Source of the DNA: Pseudomonas putida
Lineage (GTDB): Bacteria; Pseudomonadota; Gammaproteobacteria; Pseudomonadales; Pseudomonadaceae
Assembly (NCBI RefSeq): GCF_002025705.1
Contig: NZ_CP018846.1
Span: 372,001-436,000, forward strand
Direction: 5' to 3'
DNA length: 64,000 nucleotides
Shown here piece after piece: positions 8,732 to 16,702 of this stretch; the stretch's first letter is position 1; each line of letters begins with the position of its first letter. The notes under the pieces were generated by a model. It was not told the origin of the DNA and did no database searches. It saw only the letters and a program-made list of their open reading frames with translations. A program made the translations under genes and the position numbers.

Positions 8732-9682
8732 ATGAACAACAATCCCATCGACGTGCTGTTGACTCAGCCCGTCCCAGAGGCCATCGATGCCCAGCTGGTG
8801 AGCGCCTATCAGGTGCATCGCCTGTATCAGCATGACCACCCGCAACAGCTGCTCGCCGAGGTCGGCCCGCGTATTCGCGGCGTGGTCACAGGTGGCGCCA
8901 AGGGCCTGTCGAACGCACTGATGGACCAGCTGCCGGCCCTCGAAATCATTGCCATCAGTGGTATCGGCACCGACGCCGTGGACCTGCGCCACGCGGCCAG
9001 CCGCGGTATCCACGTCACCACCACGCCGGGTGTGCTTACCGCCGACGTGGCCGACCTGGCCATGGGCCTGATCATCAGCGCCTTGCGCCGCCTGGGCGAG
9101 GGTGAGCGGCTGGTGCGCGACGGTTTGTGGGGTACGGTCAACCTGCCCTTGGCGCGCAAGGTCAGCGGCATCGAACTGGGCATCGTCGGCCTGGGTGAGG
9201 TCGGCAAGGCCATCGCCCGGCGCGCCGCTGCATTCGATATGCGCATTGCCTACAACGGGCGGCGCGAGCAGCCAGGGACCGGTTACCGCTATGAGGCTGA
9301 TCTGGTCGAGCTGGCGCGGTCGGTGGATGTGCTGGTGGTGGCGGCCTCTGCCGATGGCGGGCAGGTACTGGTGACGGCAGAGGTGCTCGATGCACTGGGG
9401 CCGCAGGGGTATCTGGTGAATGTGGCGCGCGGCAAGTTGGTCGATGAAGACGCGCTGGTCGAGGCGCTGCGTGAGCAGCGTATCGCCGGGGCAGGGCTGG
9501 ATGTGTTCGTCGATGAGCCGTATGTGCCGCCGGCACTGCGTGACCTCAATCAGGTCAGCCTGCAACCCCATCGCGGCAGCGCCACGCTGCAGACCCGGCT
9601 GGAAATGGGGCGCATGGTGCTGAGCAACCTTGAGGCCTGTTTCAGGGGTGAGGCGCCGCCGAACCGGGTGATCGACCTTTAG
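8732..9682 (+). CDS. NAD(P)-dependent D-isomer-specific 2-hydroxyacid dehydrogenase
   Basis: 316 aa from ATG 8732 (MNNNPIDVLL). In-frame ATGs at 8705 and 8723 are possible but add residues outside the fold, and none has a strong ribosome site. The Rossmann motif GLGEVGKAIARR has the GxGxxG pattern followed by a basic GRRE, which suggests NADPH preference. The catalytic residues are Arg in NVARGKLVDE, Glu in VFVDEP and His in QPHRGSAT. This is the glyoxylate/hydroxypyruvate/2-ketogluconate reductase branch. It probably reduces a 2-keto acid made during sugar-acid breakdown. It is divergent from a LysR regulator and followed by a perfect REP inverted repeat and an MFS gene. Confidence 0.88.
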   Translation: MNNNPIDVLLTQPVPEAIDAQLVSAYQVHRLYQHDHPQQLLAEVGPRIRGVVTGGAKGLSNALMDQLPALEIIAISGIGTDAVDLRHAASRGIHVTTTPGVLTADVADLAMGLIISALRRLGEGERLVRDGLWGTVNLPLARKVSGIELGIVGLGEVGKAIARRAAAFDMRIAYNGRREQPGTGYRYEADLVELARSVDVLVVAASADGGQVLVTAEVLDALGPQGYLVNVARGKLVDEDALVEALREQRIAGAGLDVFVDEPYVPPALRDLNQVSLQPHRGSATLQTRLEMGRMVLSNLEACFRGEAPPNRVIDL

Positions 9683-9683
9683 A

Positions 9684-9757
9684 GCCTCTTCGCGGCTAAA
9701 GCCGCTCCTACAGGTACACCACCGTCTGTGTAGGAGCGGCTTTAGCCGCGAAGAGGC
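9684..9757. repeat. Perfect 29-bp REP inverted repeat
   Basis: gcctcttcgcggctaaagcc… at 9684-9712 and its exact reverse complement at 9729-9757 are separated by 16 bases. This is the gcggctaaagccgctccta REP subtype. It starts two bases after the dehydrogenase stop. Confidence 0.92.
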
Positions 9758-9840
9758 CGGCACAGGCAGCACAAGGCCCAAAGGGCCACACCTTCTCCGC
9801 ACAAGAACAATCGCTTCCACCGAGAAGCAAGAGGGTCCAC

Positions 9841-11184
9841 ATGAACAGCAAATCCGCCGTTGCCGCATCGCAGGCCGTGGCCGGGGTCGGTCGCCATCGC
9901 TTCCTGGTCCTGGCGCTGATCTTCGTCATCACCGTCATCAACTACGCCGACCGCGCCACCTTGTCGATCACCGGCACCGAGGTATTGAAAGACCTGGGCC
10001 TCGACCCGGTGATGCTGGGCATGATCTTCTCGGCCTTCGCCTGGGCCTACGCCCTGGGCCAGGTCCCCGGAGGCTGGCTGCTCGACCGGTTCGGTGCGCG
10101 CCGGGTCTATGGCATCAGCCTGATCCTCTGGTCACTGTTCACCCTGCTGCAAGGCACGGTTGGCTGGCTGGGCCTGGCCGGGGTATCGGCGGCGGTGGCG
10201 CTGTTCTCCATGCGCTTCATGCTCGGCCTGGTGGAGTCACCGGCATTCCCGGCCAACTCGCGTATCGTCAGCTGCTGGTTCCCCACCCGTGAACGCGGCA
10301 CGGCGTCAGCCTTGTTCAACTCGGCGCAGTACATGGCGGTGGTGGTGTTCGCCCCGCTGATGGCGTGGATGACCCACACCTTGAGCTGGGAGCAGGTATT
10401 CATCTGGATGGGCGTGCTGGGGTTGGTGCTGAGCGTGGCGTGGTTCCGTCTATATCACGAGCCGCACAGCGCACCGGGGCTGAGCCGCGAAGAGCTCGAC
10501 TACATGCGCGAAGGCGGTGCCCTGGTCGACCTGGAGCAGGAGCGCAAGACAGCCAAGAGCAAACCGACTCGCGCCGAGATCGCCCAGCTGTTCACCAGCC
10601 GCAACCTGTGGGCGGTGTACCTGGGCCAGTACTGCATCACCGCGCTTACCTACTTCTTCATCACCTGGTTCCCGATCTACCTGATCAAGGGCCGTGGCAT
10701 GACCATCATGGAAGCCGGCTGGGTCGCCGCGCTGCCGGCCATCTGCGGCTTCACTGGCGGCATTCTCGGTGGCTTCGTTTCGGACTGCCTGATCCGCCGC
10801 GGCGTGCACCCGTCCAAGGCACGCAAGACGCCATTCGTGATCGGCATGGCACTGTCCACCAGCCTGGTGCTGGCCAACTATGTGGATGGCAACGCGGCAG
10901 TGATCGCCCTGATGACCCTGGCCTTCTTCGGCAAGGGCCTGGCGGCGGTGGGCTGGGCGGTGCTGTCGGATGTGGCACCGAAAAAGATGGTCGGCCTGTG
11001 CGGTGGCGTGTTCAACGGTATCGGCAACATTGCCGGCATCGTCACTCCGCTGGTGATCGGCTACGTGGTCGCCAGCACCGGTTCGTTCCACAACGCACTC
11101 TGGTTCGTGGCCGCCCATGGCGTGCTGGGGATCTTCGCTTACCTGTTGCTGGCCAGGCGCTTCGAGCGCACCGGGCAGGCGTAG
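9841..11184 (+). CDS. MFS transporter, D-galactonate/glucarate-type (GudP-like)
   Basis: 447 aa, about twelve membrane segments. TM1 carries VINYADRATLSI, followed by AFAWAYALGQVPGGWLLDRFGAR, RFMLGLVESPAFPANSR and SCWFPTRERGTASALFNSAQY. This set is typical of the GudP/GarP/DgoT branch of the ACS family, which imports hexarates and hexonates with protons. The start is the ATG at 9841, with an AAGCAAGAGGG stretch upstream. A rho-independent terminator follows 22 bases after the stop. It is the second such permease near gudD, so the locus may import two related sugar acids. Confidence 0.88.
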   Translation: MNSKSAVAASQAVAGVGRHRFLVLALIFVITVINYADRATLSITGTEVLKDLGLDPVMLGMIFSAFAWAYALGQVPGGWLLDRFGARRVYGISLILWSLFTLLQGTVGWLGLAGVSAAVALFSMRFMLGLVESPAFPANSRIVSCWFPTRERGTASALFNSAQYMAVVVFAPLMAWMTHTLSWEQVFIWMGVLGLVLSVAWFRLYHEPHSAPGLSREELDYMREGGALVDLEQERKTAKSKPTRAEIAQLFTSRNLWAVYLGQYCITALTYFFITWFPIYLIKGRGMTIMEAGWVAALPAICGFTGGILGGFVSDCLIRRGVHPSKARKTPFVIGMALSTSLVLANYVDGNAAVIALMTLAFFGKGLAAVGWAVLSDVAPKKMVGLCGGVFNGIGNIAGIVTPLVIGYVVASTGSFHNALWFVAAHGVLGIFAYLLLARRFERTGQA

Positions 11185-11205
11185 GCAGACGCCTGAGCAA
11201 CAGAG

Positions 11206-11229
11206 GCCCCGGGAAACCGGGGCTTTTTT
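11206..11229 (+). terminator. Rho-independent terminator after the MFS gene
   Basis: The GCCCCGG-GAAA-CCGGGGC stem is followed immediately by TTTTTT. It ends the dehydrogenase/MFS transcription unit. Confidence 0.92.
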
Positions 11230-11595
11230 GTTTGTGTCACAAGCCTTCGCGGGAAAGTCGGGGCGCCGAAGAGGCCGGGCCTGGTGACACACATCCAGAT
11301 GAAAAACAAAAGCTTCAAATGCCACGCTGGCGTAATCGGATATGCCATTCGCGACATCTGGCGTTTCTGGAAATGCGCTGTCGTGATCGAACAGTTCCGA
11401 GGCGTTCTCGTGTAATTTCCCACAGCCTTGCGGGGCTTAAATGAAGCCCGAACCACACCGGCATCTTGCTCTGTGACGCGTGCCAAAGATCAACAACAGA
11501 CCGCCAGCAACATGTCGACTTATTGATTTGAAAGGAGATATTTTCGCCTACGCCTGCCCGTCCTTCCTTGTGTCAGCAAAAAGAGAACAACATCA
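11230..11595. other. Intergenic region upstream of the GABA-type permease; no gene seen
   Basis: 366 bases without a convincing ORF. A degenerate REP-like hairpin lies near 11233-11291, bounded by TGTGTCAC and GTGACACA. The rest should hold the permease promoter, but I could not place clear -35/-10 boxes or a sigma-54 site: the GG/GC spacing is wrong in every candidate. AAGGAG at 11532 has no start codon at usable distance. Confidence 0.5.
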
Positions 11596-12987
11596 ATGAA
11601 CACCGTGGGATCTGATGGCAACCTTGCACAAGGTTTCAAGCCACGTCATGTAACGATGCTGTCCATCGCCGGCATCATCGGCGCAGGACTTTTCGTAGGC
11701 TCCGGGCACGCCATCGCGGCGGCCGGGCCAGCCACCATTATTTCGTACTTCGTGGCCGGGACCTTGGTGGTACTGGTCATGCGCATGCTCGGCGAAATGG
11801 CCGTGGCGCATCCGGACACTGGATCGTTCTCCACCTATGCTGACCAGGCCATCGGCCGCTGGGCCGGCTATACCATCGGTTGGCTGTACTGGTGGTTCTG
11901 GGTGCTGGTGATTCCCATCGAGGCACTGGCGGCGGGGCATGTGCTCAACGCCTGGTTCCCTGATATCCCTAGCTGGATCTTCGCCCTCGCCTCGGTGCTG
12001 TTGCTGGCGGGCACCAACCTGTTCAGCGTGGCCAAGTACGGCGAGTTCGAGTTCTGGTTCGCCATTCTCAAGGTCACGGCGATTCTCGGCTTCATCGGCT
12101 TGGGCTTTGCAGCGCTGATGGGCTGGCTGCCGAACCGTGAGGTCAGTGGTTTGAACGGCTTGATCGCCGAGCATGGCGGCTTTGCGCCCAAGGGCTGGTC
12201 TGCAGTCATTGGTGCGTTCATCACCGTGATGTTCAGCTTCATCGGCACCGAGGCCGTGACCATCGCCGCCTCCGAATCCAGCGACCCTTCACGCAACATC
12301 GCCAAGGCCACCCGCTCGGTGATCTGGCGGATCAGCACCTTCTACATCCTGTCGATCTTCGTGATCATCTCGGTGGTGCCGTGGAACGACCCGCAGTTGG
12401 CGGTGGTGGGTTCGTACCAGCGCGCGCTGGAAATCATGAACATCCCTAACGCCGCCTTCATGGTCGACCTGGTGGTGCTGGTGGCGGTGACCAGCTGCAT
12501 GAACTCGTCGATCTACATCGCCTCGCGGATGATGTATTCGCTGGCCAAACGCGGCGACGCCCCAGCGTTCCTCAACAAGACCTCCAAGGTCGGCGTGCCC
12601 CGTGCCGCCGTGTTCGGTAGCACCCTGATCGGCGCCGCCATCGCCATCCTCAACTACTTCGCACCCAAAGGCGTTTTCGAGTTCCTGCTGGCCAGCTCCG
12701 GCGCCATCGCGCTGCTGGTGTACATGGTCATTGCCATCTCCCAGCTGCGCATGCGCCGCCGCCTGGAGCGCGAGAATACCGAGTTGAAGTTCCGCATGTG
12801 GCTGTTCCCGTACCTGACCTGGGCGGTGATCATCTTCATCGCCGGTGCACTGGCGGTGATGATGTACACGCCTGAGCACCGGGCGGAAGTGAGTTCGACC
12901 TTGGGCCTGGCGATCGTGATTTCCTTCCTGGGGATCGTGACCTCGCGGGGCCATGCGCAAACGGTGGGGGCGCGGTCGATGGGGTGA
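11596..12987 (+). CDS. gabP: APC-family amino-acid permease, GABA permease type
   Basis: 463 aa, twelve predicted membrane helices. It opens FKPRHVTMLSIAGIIGAGLFVGSG, the TM1 signature of amino-acid/GABA permeases, then GTLVVLVMRMLGEMAVAHP. TM6 contains FSFIGTEAVTIAASES and the cytoplasmic loop SRMMYSLAKRGDAP, all strongly GabP/AnsP-like. It imports GABA or a related amino acid by proton symport across the inner membrane. It is monocistronic: no gabD or gabT is next to it, a terminator follows, and a 366-bp region precedes it. GABA specificity is inferred from overall resemblance. Confidence 0.85.
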   Translation: MNTVGSDGNLAQGFKPRHVTMLSIAGIIGAGLFVGSGHAIAAAGPATIISYFVAGTLVVLVMRMLGEMAVAHPDTGSFSTYADQAIGRWAGYTIGWLYWWFWVLVIPIEALAAGHVLNAWFPDIPSWIFALASVLLLAGTNLFSVAKYGEFEFWFAILKVTAILGFIGLGFAALMGWLPNREVSGLNGLIAEHGGFAPKGWSAVIGAFITVMFSFIGTEAVTIAASESSDPSRNIAKATRSVIWRISTFYILSIFVIISVVPWNDPQLAVVGSYQRALEIMNIPNAAFMVDLVVLVAVTSCMNSSIYIASRMMYSLAKRGDAPAFLNKTSKVGVPRAAVFGSTLIGAAIAILNYFAPKGVFEFLLASSGAIALLVYMVIAISQLRMRRRLERENTELKFRMWLFPYLTWAVIIFIAGALAVMMYTPEHRAEVSSTLGLAIVISFLGIVTSRGHAQTVGARSMG

Positions 12988-13010
12988 TTGAGTTCACCTT
13001 GCAACAAGGG

Positions 13011-13045
13011 CAAGGGCACCAGTGGATGGGTGCCCTTGTTTTTTT
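13011..13045 (+). terminator. Rho-independent terminator after the GABA-type permease
   Basis: The stem CAAGGGCACC / GGTGCCCTTG has an eight-base loop and is followed by seven T residues. Confidence 0.93.
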
Positions 13046-13053
13046 GTTTTTGA

Positions 13054-13310
13054 CGTGATGGTTTCAGCGCCTGGTAGATCGAGCGCCGCCCGCGCGGCGC
13101 ATCGCGGATAAATCCGCTCCTACATCTGTTGCAACGTGCCGAACCTGTAACGCCATGGTTGTCAGCCCTGGCACATGACTTGAGTCCTACAGGGCGGCTG
13201 ACAACCATGGCCTCACAGGCATGGCCACGTTGCAACAGATGTAGGAGCGGATTTATCCGCGATGCGCCGCGCGGGCGGCGCTCGATCTGGCAGGCGCTGA
13301 AAACATCACG
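13054..13310. repeat. 257-bp near-perfect palindrome with nested REP units
   Basis: The 85-base left arm (13054-13138) and right arm (13226-13310) are reverse complements with very few mismatches. They include a REP core (cggataaatccgctcctaca and its complement) but extend well beyond it through gcgccgcccgcgcggcgc and cagatcgagc-type sequence. Inside, gccatggttgtcagcc (13152-13167) pairs with ggctgacaaccatggc (13196-13211). The element fills most of the 380-bp gap between the permease terminator and the LysR gene and contains no ORF. It could be a REP-derived mobile unit or a large cruciform-forming element. Confidence 0.9.
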
Positions 13311-13367
13311 GCGAACACCAGGCAGCAGATAAAAGTCTCACCAGTCGTGAGAAAAATTGTTCGGCCA

Positions 13368-14231
13368 CTAATCGCCCACCATCTCGATGTACCTGTTCAC
13401 CGCCGGCGCTTTCTCGAAGCGTCGGTAAACCAGGCTCAACCACGAGCTGGCCTGGCAATCGGCAATCCGCCGGTAGTTCACCTGCGGCAGGCTGATGCGC
13501 TGCACCACCGATTCTGGCACCACGGCGATCCCTTGCCCCAGCGAAACCAAGGTAATCACTGCCACCAGGCTGCCCGGTTGTGGCCCGAGCCGTGGTACGA
13601 AACCACCCTGCGCCGCCGCCTCCAGCGTGCCGGAAATCTGCTCCGGCAGGATGAAGGTCTCGTTGGCCAGGCGCGCGGCCGGAATCTGCGCCAGCTCGTT
13701 GATCCGCGAACTGGCGGGCAGGGCGAGCACGAAACCCTCCTGATGCAAGGCGATGGCTTCGAGTTCTTCTGGCAACTCCATCGGCGAGCGCACATAGGCC
13801 AGGTCGAGCAGGCCATCACGTACCCTGCCCGGCAGGTCGGTCATGGGCAGTTCGCGGATGTTCAGGCGCACGTCGGGGTGAGCATCGGTGAAGCTGATCA
13901 CCTGCCGCTGCAGCATGCCCGAGTACGCCGCCGACGCCACGTAGCCCAGCTCGATACGCCCGCTTTCCCCGCGCCCGGCGCGCTGCGCACCCAGCTGCGC
14001 GGCATCGAACTGGCGCACTGCCTGCTCGGCTTCGATCAGCAGCGCCTGCCCGGCGGCGGTGAGGTTCACTTCGCGCTGATTGCGCTCGAACAGCCGCACG
14101 CCCAGCTCGCGCTCCATGTCCTGGATCTGCCGGCTGAGCGTGGGCGGCGCGATGCCCAGCTGCTCGGCGGCACGGGTGAAGTGACCGTGACGGGCGACGC
14201 AGAGGAAGTAGCGGAAGTGACGGATTTCCAT
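13368..14231 (-). CDS. LysR-family transcriptional regulator
   Basis: 287 aa. The DNA-binding domain starts MEIRHFRYFLCVARHGHFTRAAEQLGI-type sequence with APPTLSRQIQDMERELGVRLFER. The effector domain contains LPASSRINELA and LVSLGQGIAVVPESV, as in activators responding to aromatic or organic acids. The gene is divergent from the DHA2 efflux gene 270 bases away, which it may control. No clear operator repeat was found between them, because that interval is partly occupied by REP sequence. The inducer is unknown. Confidence 0.9.
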   Translation of the reverse strand: MEIRHFRYFLCVARHGHFTRAAEQLGIAPPTLSRQIQDMERELGVRLFERNQREVNLTAAGQALLIEAEQAVRQFDAAQLGAQRAGRGESGRIELGYVASAAYSGMLQRQVISFTDAHPDVRLNIRELPMTDLPGRVRDGLLDLAYVRSPMELPEELEAIALHQEGFVLALPASSRINELAQIPAARLANETFILPEQISGTLEAAAQGGFVPRLGPQPGSLVAVITLVSLGQGIAVVPESVVQRISLPQVNYRRIADCQASSWLSLVYRRFEKAPAVNRYIEMVGD

Positions 14232-14397
14232 GCGGTGTTACCTGCAGGCTAATGACGCGGTCCCTTGAGGCTAACAAGCTTCGGGGCTGCTGGCATTAAG
14301 GTGAGTCCAACACGACAAGGTTGCCAGTGACATTGCAGGGGACCGCTGCGCGGTCCATCGCCGGCAAGCCAGCGCCCCCAAGGCTATGCGTTCCCTT

Positions 14398-14454
14398 GTA
14401 GGAGCGGCCTTGCCGGGGCGCCGGACCGGTCGGAAAGGGCTGCAAAGCAGCCCC
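14398..14454. repeat. Single REP arm (ggcgccggaccggtcgg subtype)
   Basis: tgtaggagcggccttgcc, then ggcgccggaccggtcggaaagggctgc. It matches one arm of the elements at 7595 and 44709 but has no partner here. A weaker repeat-like stretch (ggaccgctgcgcggtcc) lies just before it at about 14339-14355. Confidence 0.8.
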
Positions 14455-14501
14455 GGCGATCTCACTGGCCAGCCAACCAGCTCAAACCTCGGAGCCTATC
14501 C

Positions 14502-16064
14502 ATGCCCTCTGCACGCTTCACCCTGCTTACTGCCTCCCTGGTCTGCGCCCTGATCATCCTCGACACCAACATCGTCGCCGTCAGCCTGCCCAGCATCGCC
14601 CGCGACCTGTCCGGCTCGTTCGCCGATATCGAGTGGGTGGTCAGCGCCTACCTGCTGGCCTTCGCTGCCTGCCTGCTGCCCGCCGGCAGCCTGGCCGACC
14701 GCTTCGGCCGCCAGCGCATGCTGCTGATCGGCCTGGCCGTGTTCGCAATTGCCTCACTGGCCTGCGGCGCAGCCCCCAGCCTGCTGTTCCTCGACCTGGC
14801 CCGCGCGGCCAAAGGCGTAGGCGCGGCAATGCTGCTGACCTCGGCCCTGGCCGCCATCGGCCACCGCTTCCACGAACCCCAGGAACGCATGCGCGCCTGG
14901 GCATTCTGGGGTGCCTGCATGGGCGCGACCATCACCTTCGCGCCACTGCTCGGCGGCGTGATCGCCAGCACCCTCGGCTGGCGCTGGATCTTCTACATCA
15001 ACCTGCCGCTGGCGGCGGTGCTGGCGCTGATGGTGTTGCGCAGTATCGAAGAGTCCCGCGACAGCGATGCCGCCCGGCTCGATCCGATGGGCAGCCTGAC
15101 CTTCGCTGGCAGCCTGGGCTGCCTGATCTGGGCAATGATCGAGGCCAACCAGGTTGGCTGGTCCAGTGTGGATACGCTTGGGCGGCTGCTGATCAGCGCG
15201 TTTTTGTTGGGGCTGTTCATCATGGTCGAACGGAGCCAGCCACGGCCCATGGTCGATCTGCAGTTGATGCGCAGCGGGCGCTTTATTGGGGCATTGCTGG
15301 GCATGTTCGCCTATGCCGCTTGTGCGCAGGTGATGATGACGCTGTTGCCGTTGTATCTGCAGAACGGGCTGCAACTGTCGGCGCTGGCGGCGGGAGCGGG
15401 GATGTTGCCGTTTGCCGTGGCGATGTTGCTGACGCCGCGGTGGGGGATGCGTTTGGCTGAGCGTTTGAGCCCGGCGCAGGTGTTTGCCCTTGGGTTGGTG
15501 TTGGTAGGGCTGGGGAATCTGCTGTGTGCCTGGGCTGTTGGGATTGGCGGGTATGTGGTGTTTGCCCTGGCCAGCTTGGTGTTGGGCGCAGGGGCAGGGC
15601 TGCTCAATGGGGATACCCAGAAGAACATCATGGCTTGTGTGCCGCGGGAGCGGACGGGGATGGCTTCTGGGTTGAGTACGACTACGCGTTTTGGGGCGAT
15701 TGTGCTGGCGATTGGTGTACTCGGGGGTGTGCTGGCTGCACGCAGTGGGCAGTTGTTGCGCGAGGCCATGGTGGGCTTGGCGCCTGAGCAGGTCGGCAAG
15801 GTGGGGGAGATGGCCACGCGGGTCGCTGCGGGTGACTTGCAGGCTGCTTTGGCGTTGCTGCCGCCGGGCTTGCGTGAAGCGGCGGCGCCGTTGGCACGTG
15901 AGGCGTTCATGGGCGGGTTCCAGGCGTTGTTGCAGGTTGCCGGGGCGTGCGCGTTGCTGTTGGCGGTGGTGGTTGGCGTATTGCTGAGTCGCCCGTTTCT
16001 GCAACAGGAGGGCGGCGTGACGCAAAACACAATGGCTGAAAACTTTACACGTGGTCGGGGTTAA
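14502..16064 (+). CDS. MFS drug/solute efflux protein, DHA2 (14-TM) family
   Basis: 520 aa with about fourteen hydrophobic segments. TM1 carries the DHA2 motif LDTNIVAVSLPSIARDL. Motif A is GSLADRFGRQRM, and FAPLLGGVIASTLGWRWIFYINLP matches motif C and the following conserved loop. This is the EmrB/QacA branch, proton-driven efflux of hydrophobic compounds across the inner membrane. No membrane-fusion or outer-membrane partner gene is adjacent, so it probably works alone. From about 15270 to the end, third codon positions switch from mostly C to mostly G, a visible composition change inside one gene. It is divergent from the LysR gene. Confidence 0.9.
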   Translation: MPSARFTLLTASLVCALIILDTNIVAVSLPSIARDLSGSFADIEWVVSAYLLAFAACLLPAGSLADRFGRQRMLLIGLAVFAIASLACGAAPSLLFLDLARAAKGVGAAMLLTSALAAIGHRFHEPQERMRAWAFWGACMGATITFAPLLGGVIASTLGWRWIFYINLPLAAVLALMVLRSIEESRDSDAARLDPMGSLTFAGSLGCLIWAMIEANQVGWSSVDTLGRLLISAFLLGLFIMVERSQPRPMVDLQLMRSGRFIGALLGMFAYAACAQVMMTLLPLYLQNGLQLSALAAGAGMLPFAVAMLLTPRWGMRLAERLSPAQVFALGLVLVGLGNLLCAWAVGIGGYVVFALASLVLGAGAGLLNGDTQKNIMACVPRERTGMASGLSTTTRFGAIVLAIGVLGGVLAARSGQLLREAMVGLAPEQVGKVGEMATRVAAGDLQAALALLPPGLREAAAPLAREAFMGGFQALLQVAGACALLLAVVVGVLLSRPFLQQEGGVTQNTMAENFTRGRG

Positions 16065-16207
16065 CAGTGCATGTCGAAGCGTGTGGTGTGTCCGATGATC
16101 CGAAATCCGCTGTGTTTGTTTACCTGTGTTAATGCACAGCTTGGACGGGATGGTGGCTTTTTGCTTAGGGTATTGGCAGACAGTCGATCAACCAGGAGTG
16201 ATCAGCC

Positions 16208-16333
16208 ATGAAGAATATCTTTGCCGTTGTCGGTTTTATCGTGGTCGCCACCAAGGGTTATGAACTGTACCGCGAGTACAGCGAGATGAAGCGCGAGAAA
16301 GAGGCGCGGGAGGCAGCAGCAGGTTCGGAGTGA
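16208..16333 (+). CDS. Small membrane-anchored protein of unknown function (41 aa)
   Basis: ATG 16208 has AGGAG ten bases upstream and opens a 41-residue frame. It has one hydrophobic stretch (IFAVVGFIVVATKGYELY) followed by a highly charged tail rich in Glu, Lys and Arg (EYSEMKREKEAREAAA). The layout is that of a single-span membrane peptide with a cytoplasmic helix. It lies alone between the efflux gene and the accessory block. No function can be assigned. Confidence 0.6.
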   Translation: MKNIFAVVGFIVVATKGYELYREYSEMKREKEAREAAAGSE

Positions 16334-16425
16334 TGCGCGTCGATTAATGGCAAAAAGCTAACGAGTCTCTATGGCACGTTAACAGCCAGTGCGCAGGAGT
16401 TGATGGCAGATGAAGGGGAGAGCCG

Positions 16426-16629
16426 ATGCCGATTCGTCCGATGCCTTACAGGCTTGAATGCTCGAAATGCAGCTGGAGCAAGACTGTCGCCCCCGCCAGC
16501 GACGTCTTGTCACCAGGGCAGTGGTACGAGTGCTGCCCACGTTGTGGCGGCCCTCTATGCAGAAAAGTGCTGAGCGGGCCGATACAGCAAATACTCGCCA
16601 AATGGTGGGTGTCGATGCGACCCAAGTGA
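16426..16629 (+). CDS. Small zinc-ribbon-like protein (67 aa)
   Basis: A GGGGAGAG ribosome site precedes ATG 16426. Cysteines are arranged as CSKC (12, 15) and CCPRCGGPLC (36, 37, 40, 45), a spacing that would form a treble-clef or rubredoxin-like zinc ribbon around an aromatic WYE segment. It is 73 bases upstream of leoC on the same strand and could be the first gene of that operon. I do not recognise a named family. A zinc-binding adaptor or nucleic-acid-binding accessory protein is a guess from fold only. Confidence 0.55.
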   Translation: MPIRPMPYRLECSKCSWSKTVAPASDVLSPGQWYECCPRCGGPLCRKVLSGPIQQILAKWWVSMRPK

Positions 16630-16702
16630 ACTTGACAGTCGTAGTGGCAAAATGCAACTTTCCGGGCGAATTGGATCCGGCCGAGGACGATTAGGGAACG
16701 AT

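Noticed and set aside
11233..11291. A further REP pair after the second MFS gene
   Set aside because: Only fragments match (ccttcgcgggaaa, ccgaagaggcc); too degenerate to list as a repeat feature.
11300..11500. Sigma-54 promoter before the GABA-type permease
   Set aside because: Candidate TGGC…TGC stretches have 13 bases instead of 10 between the GG and GC elements.
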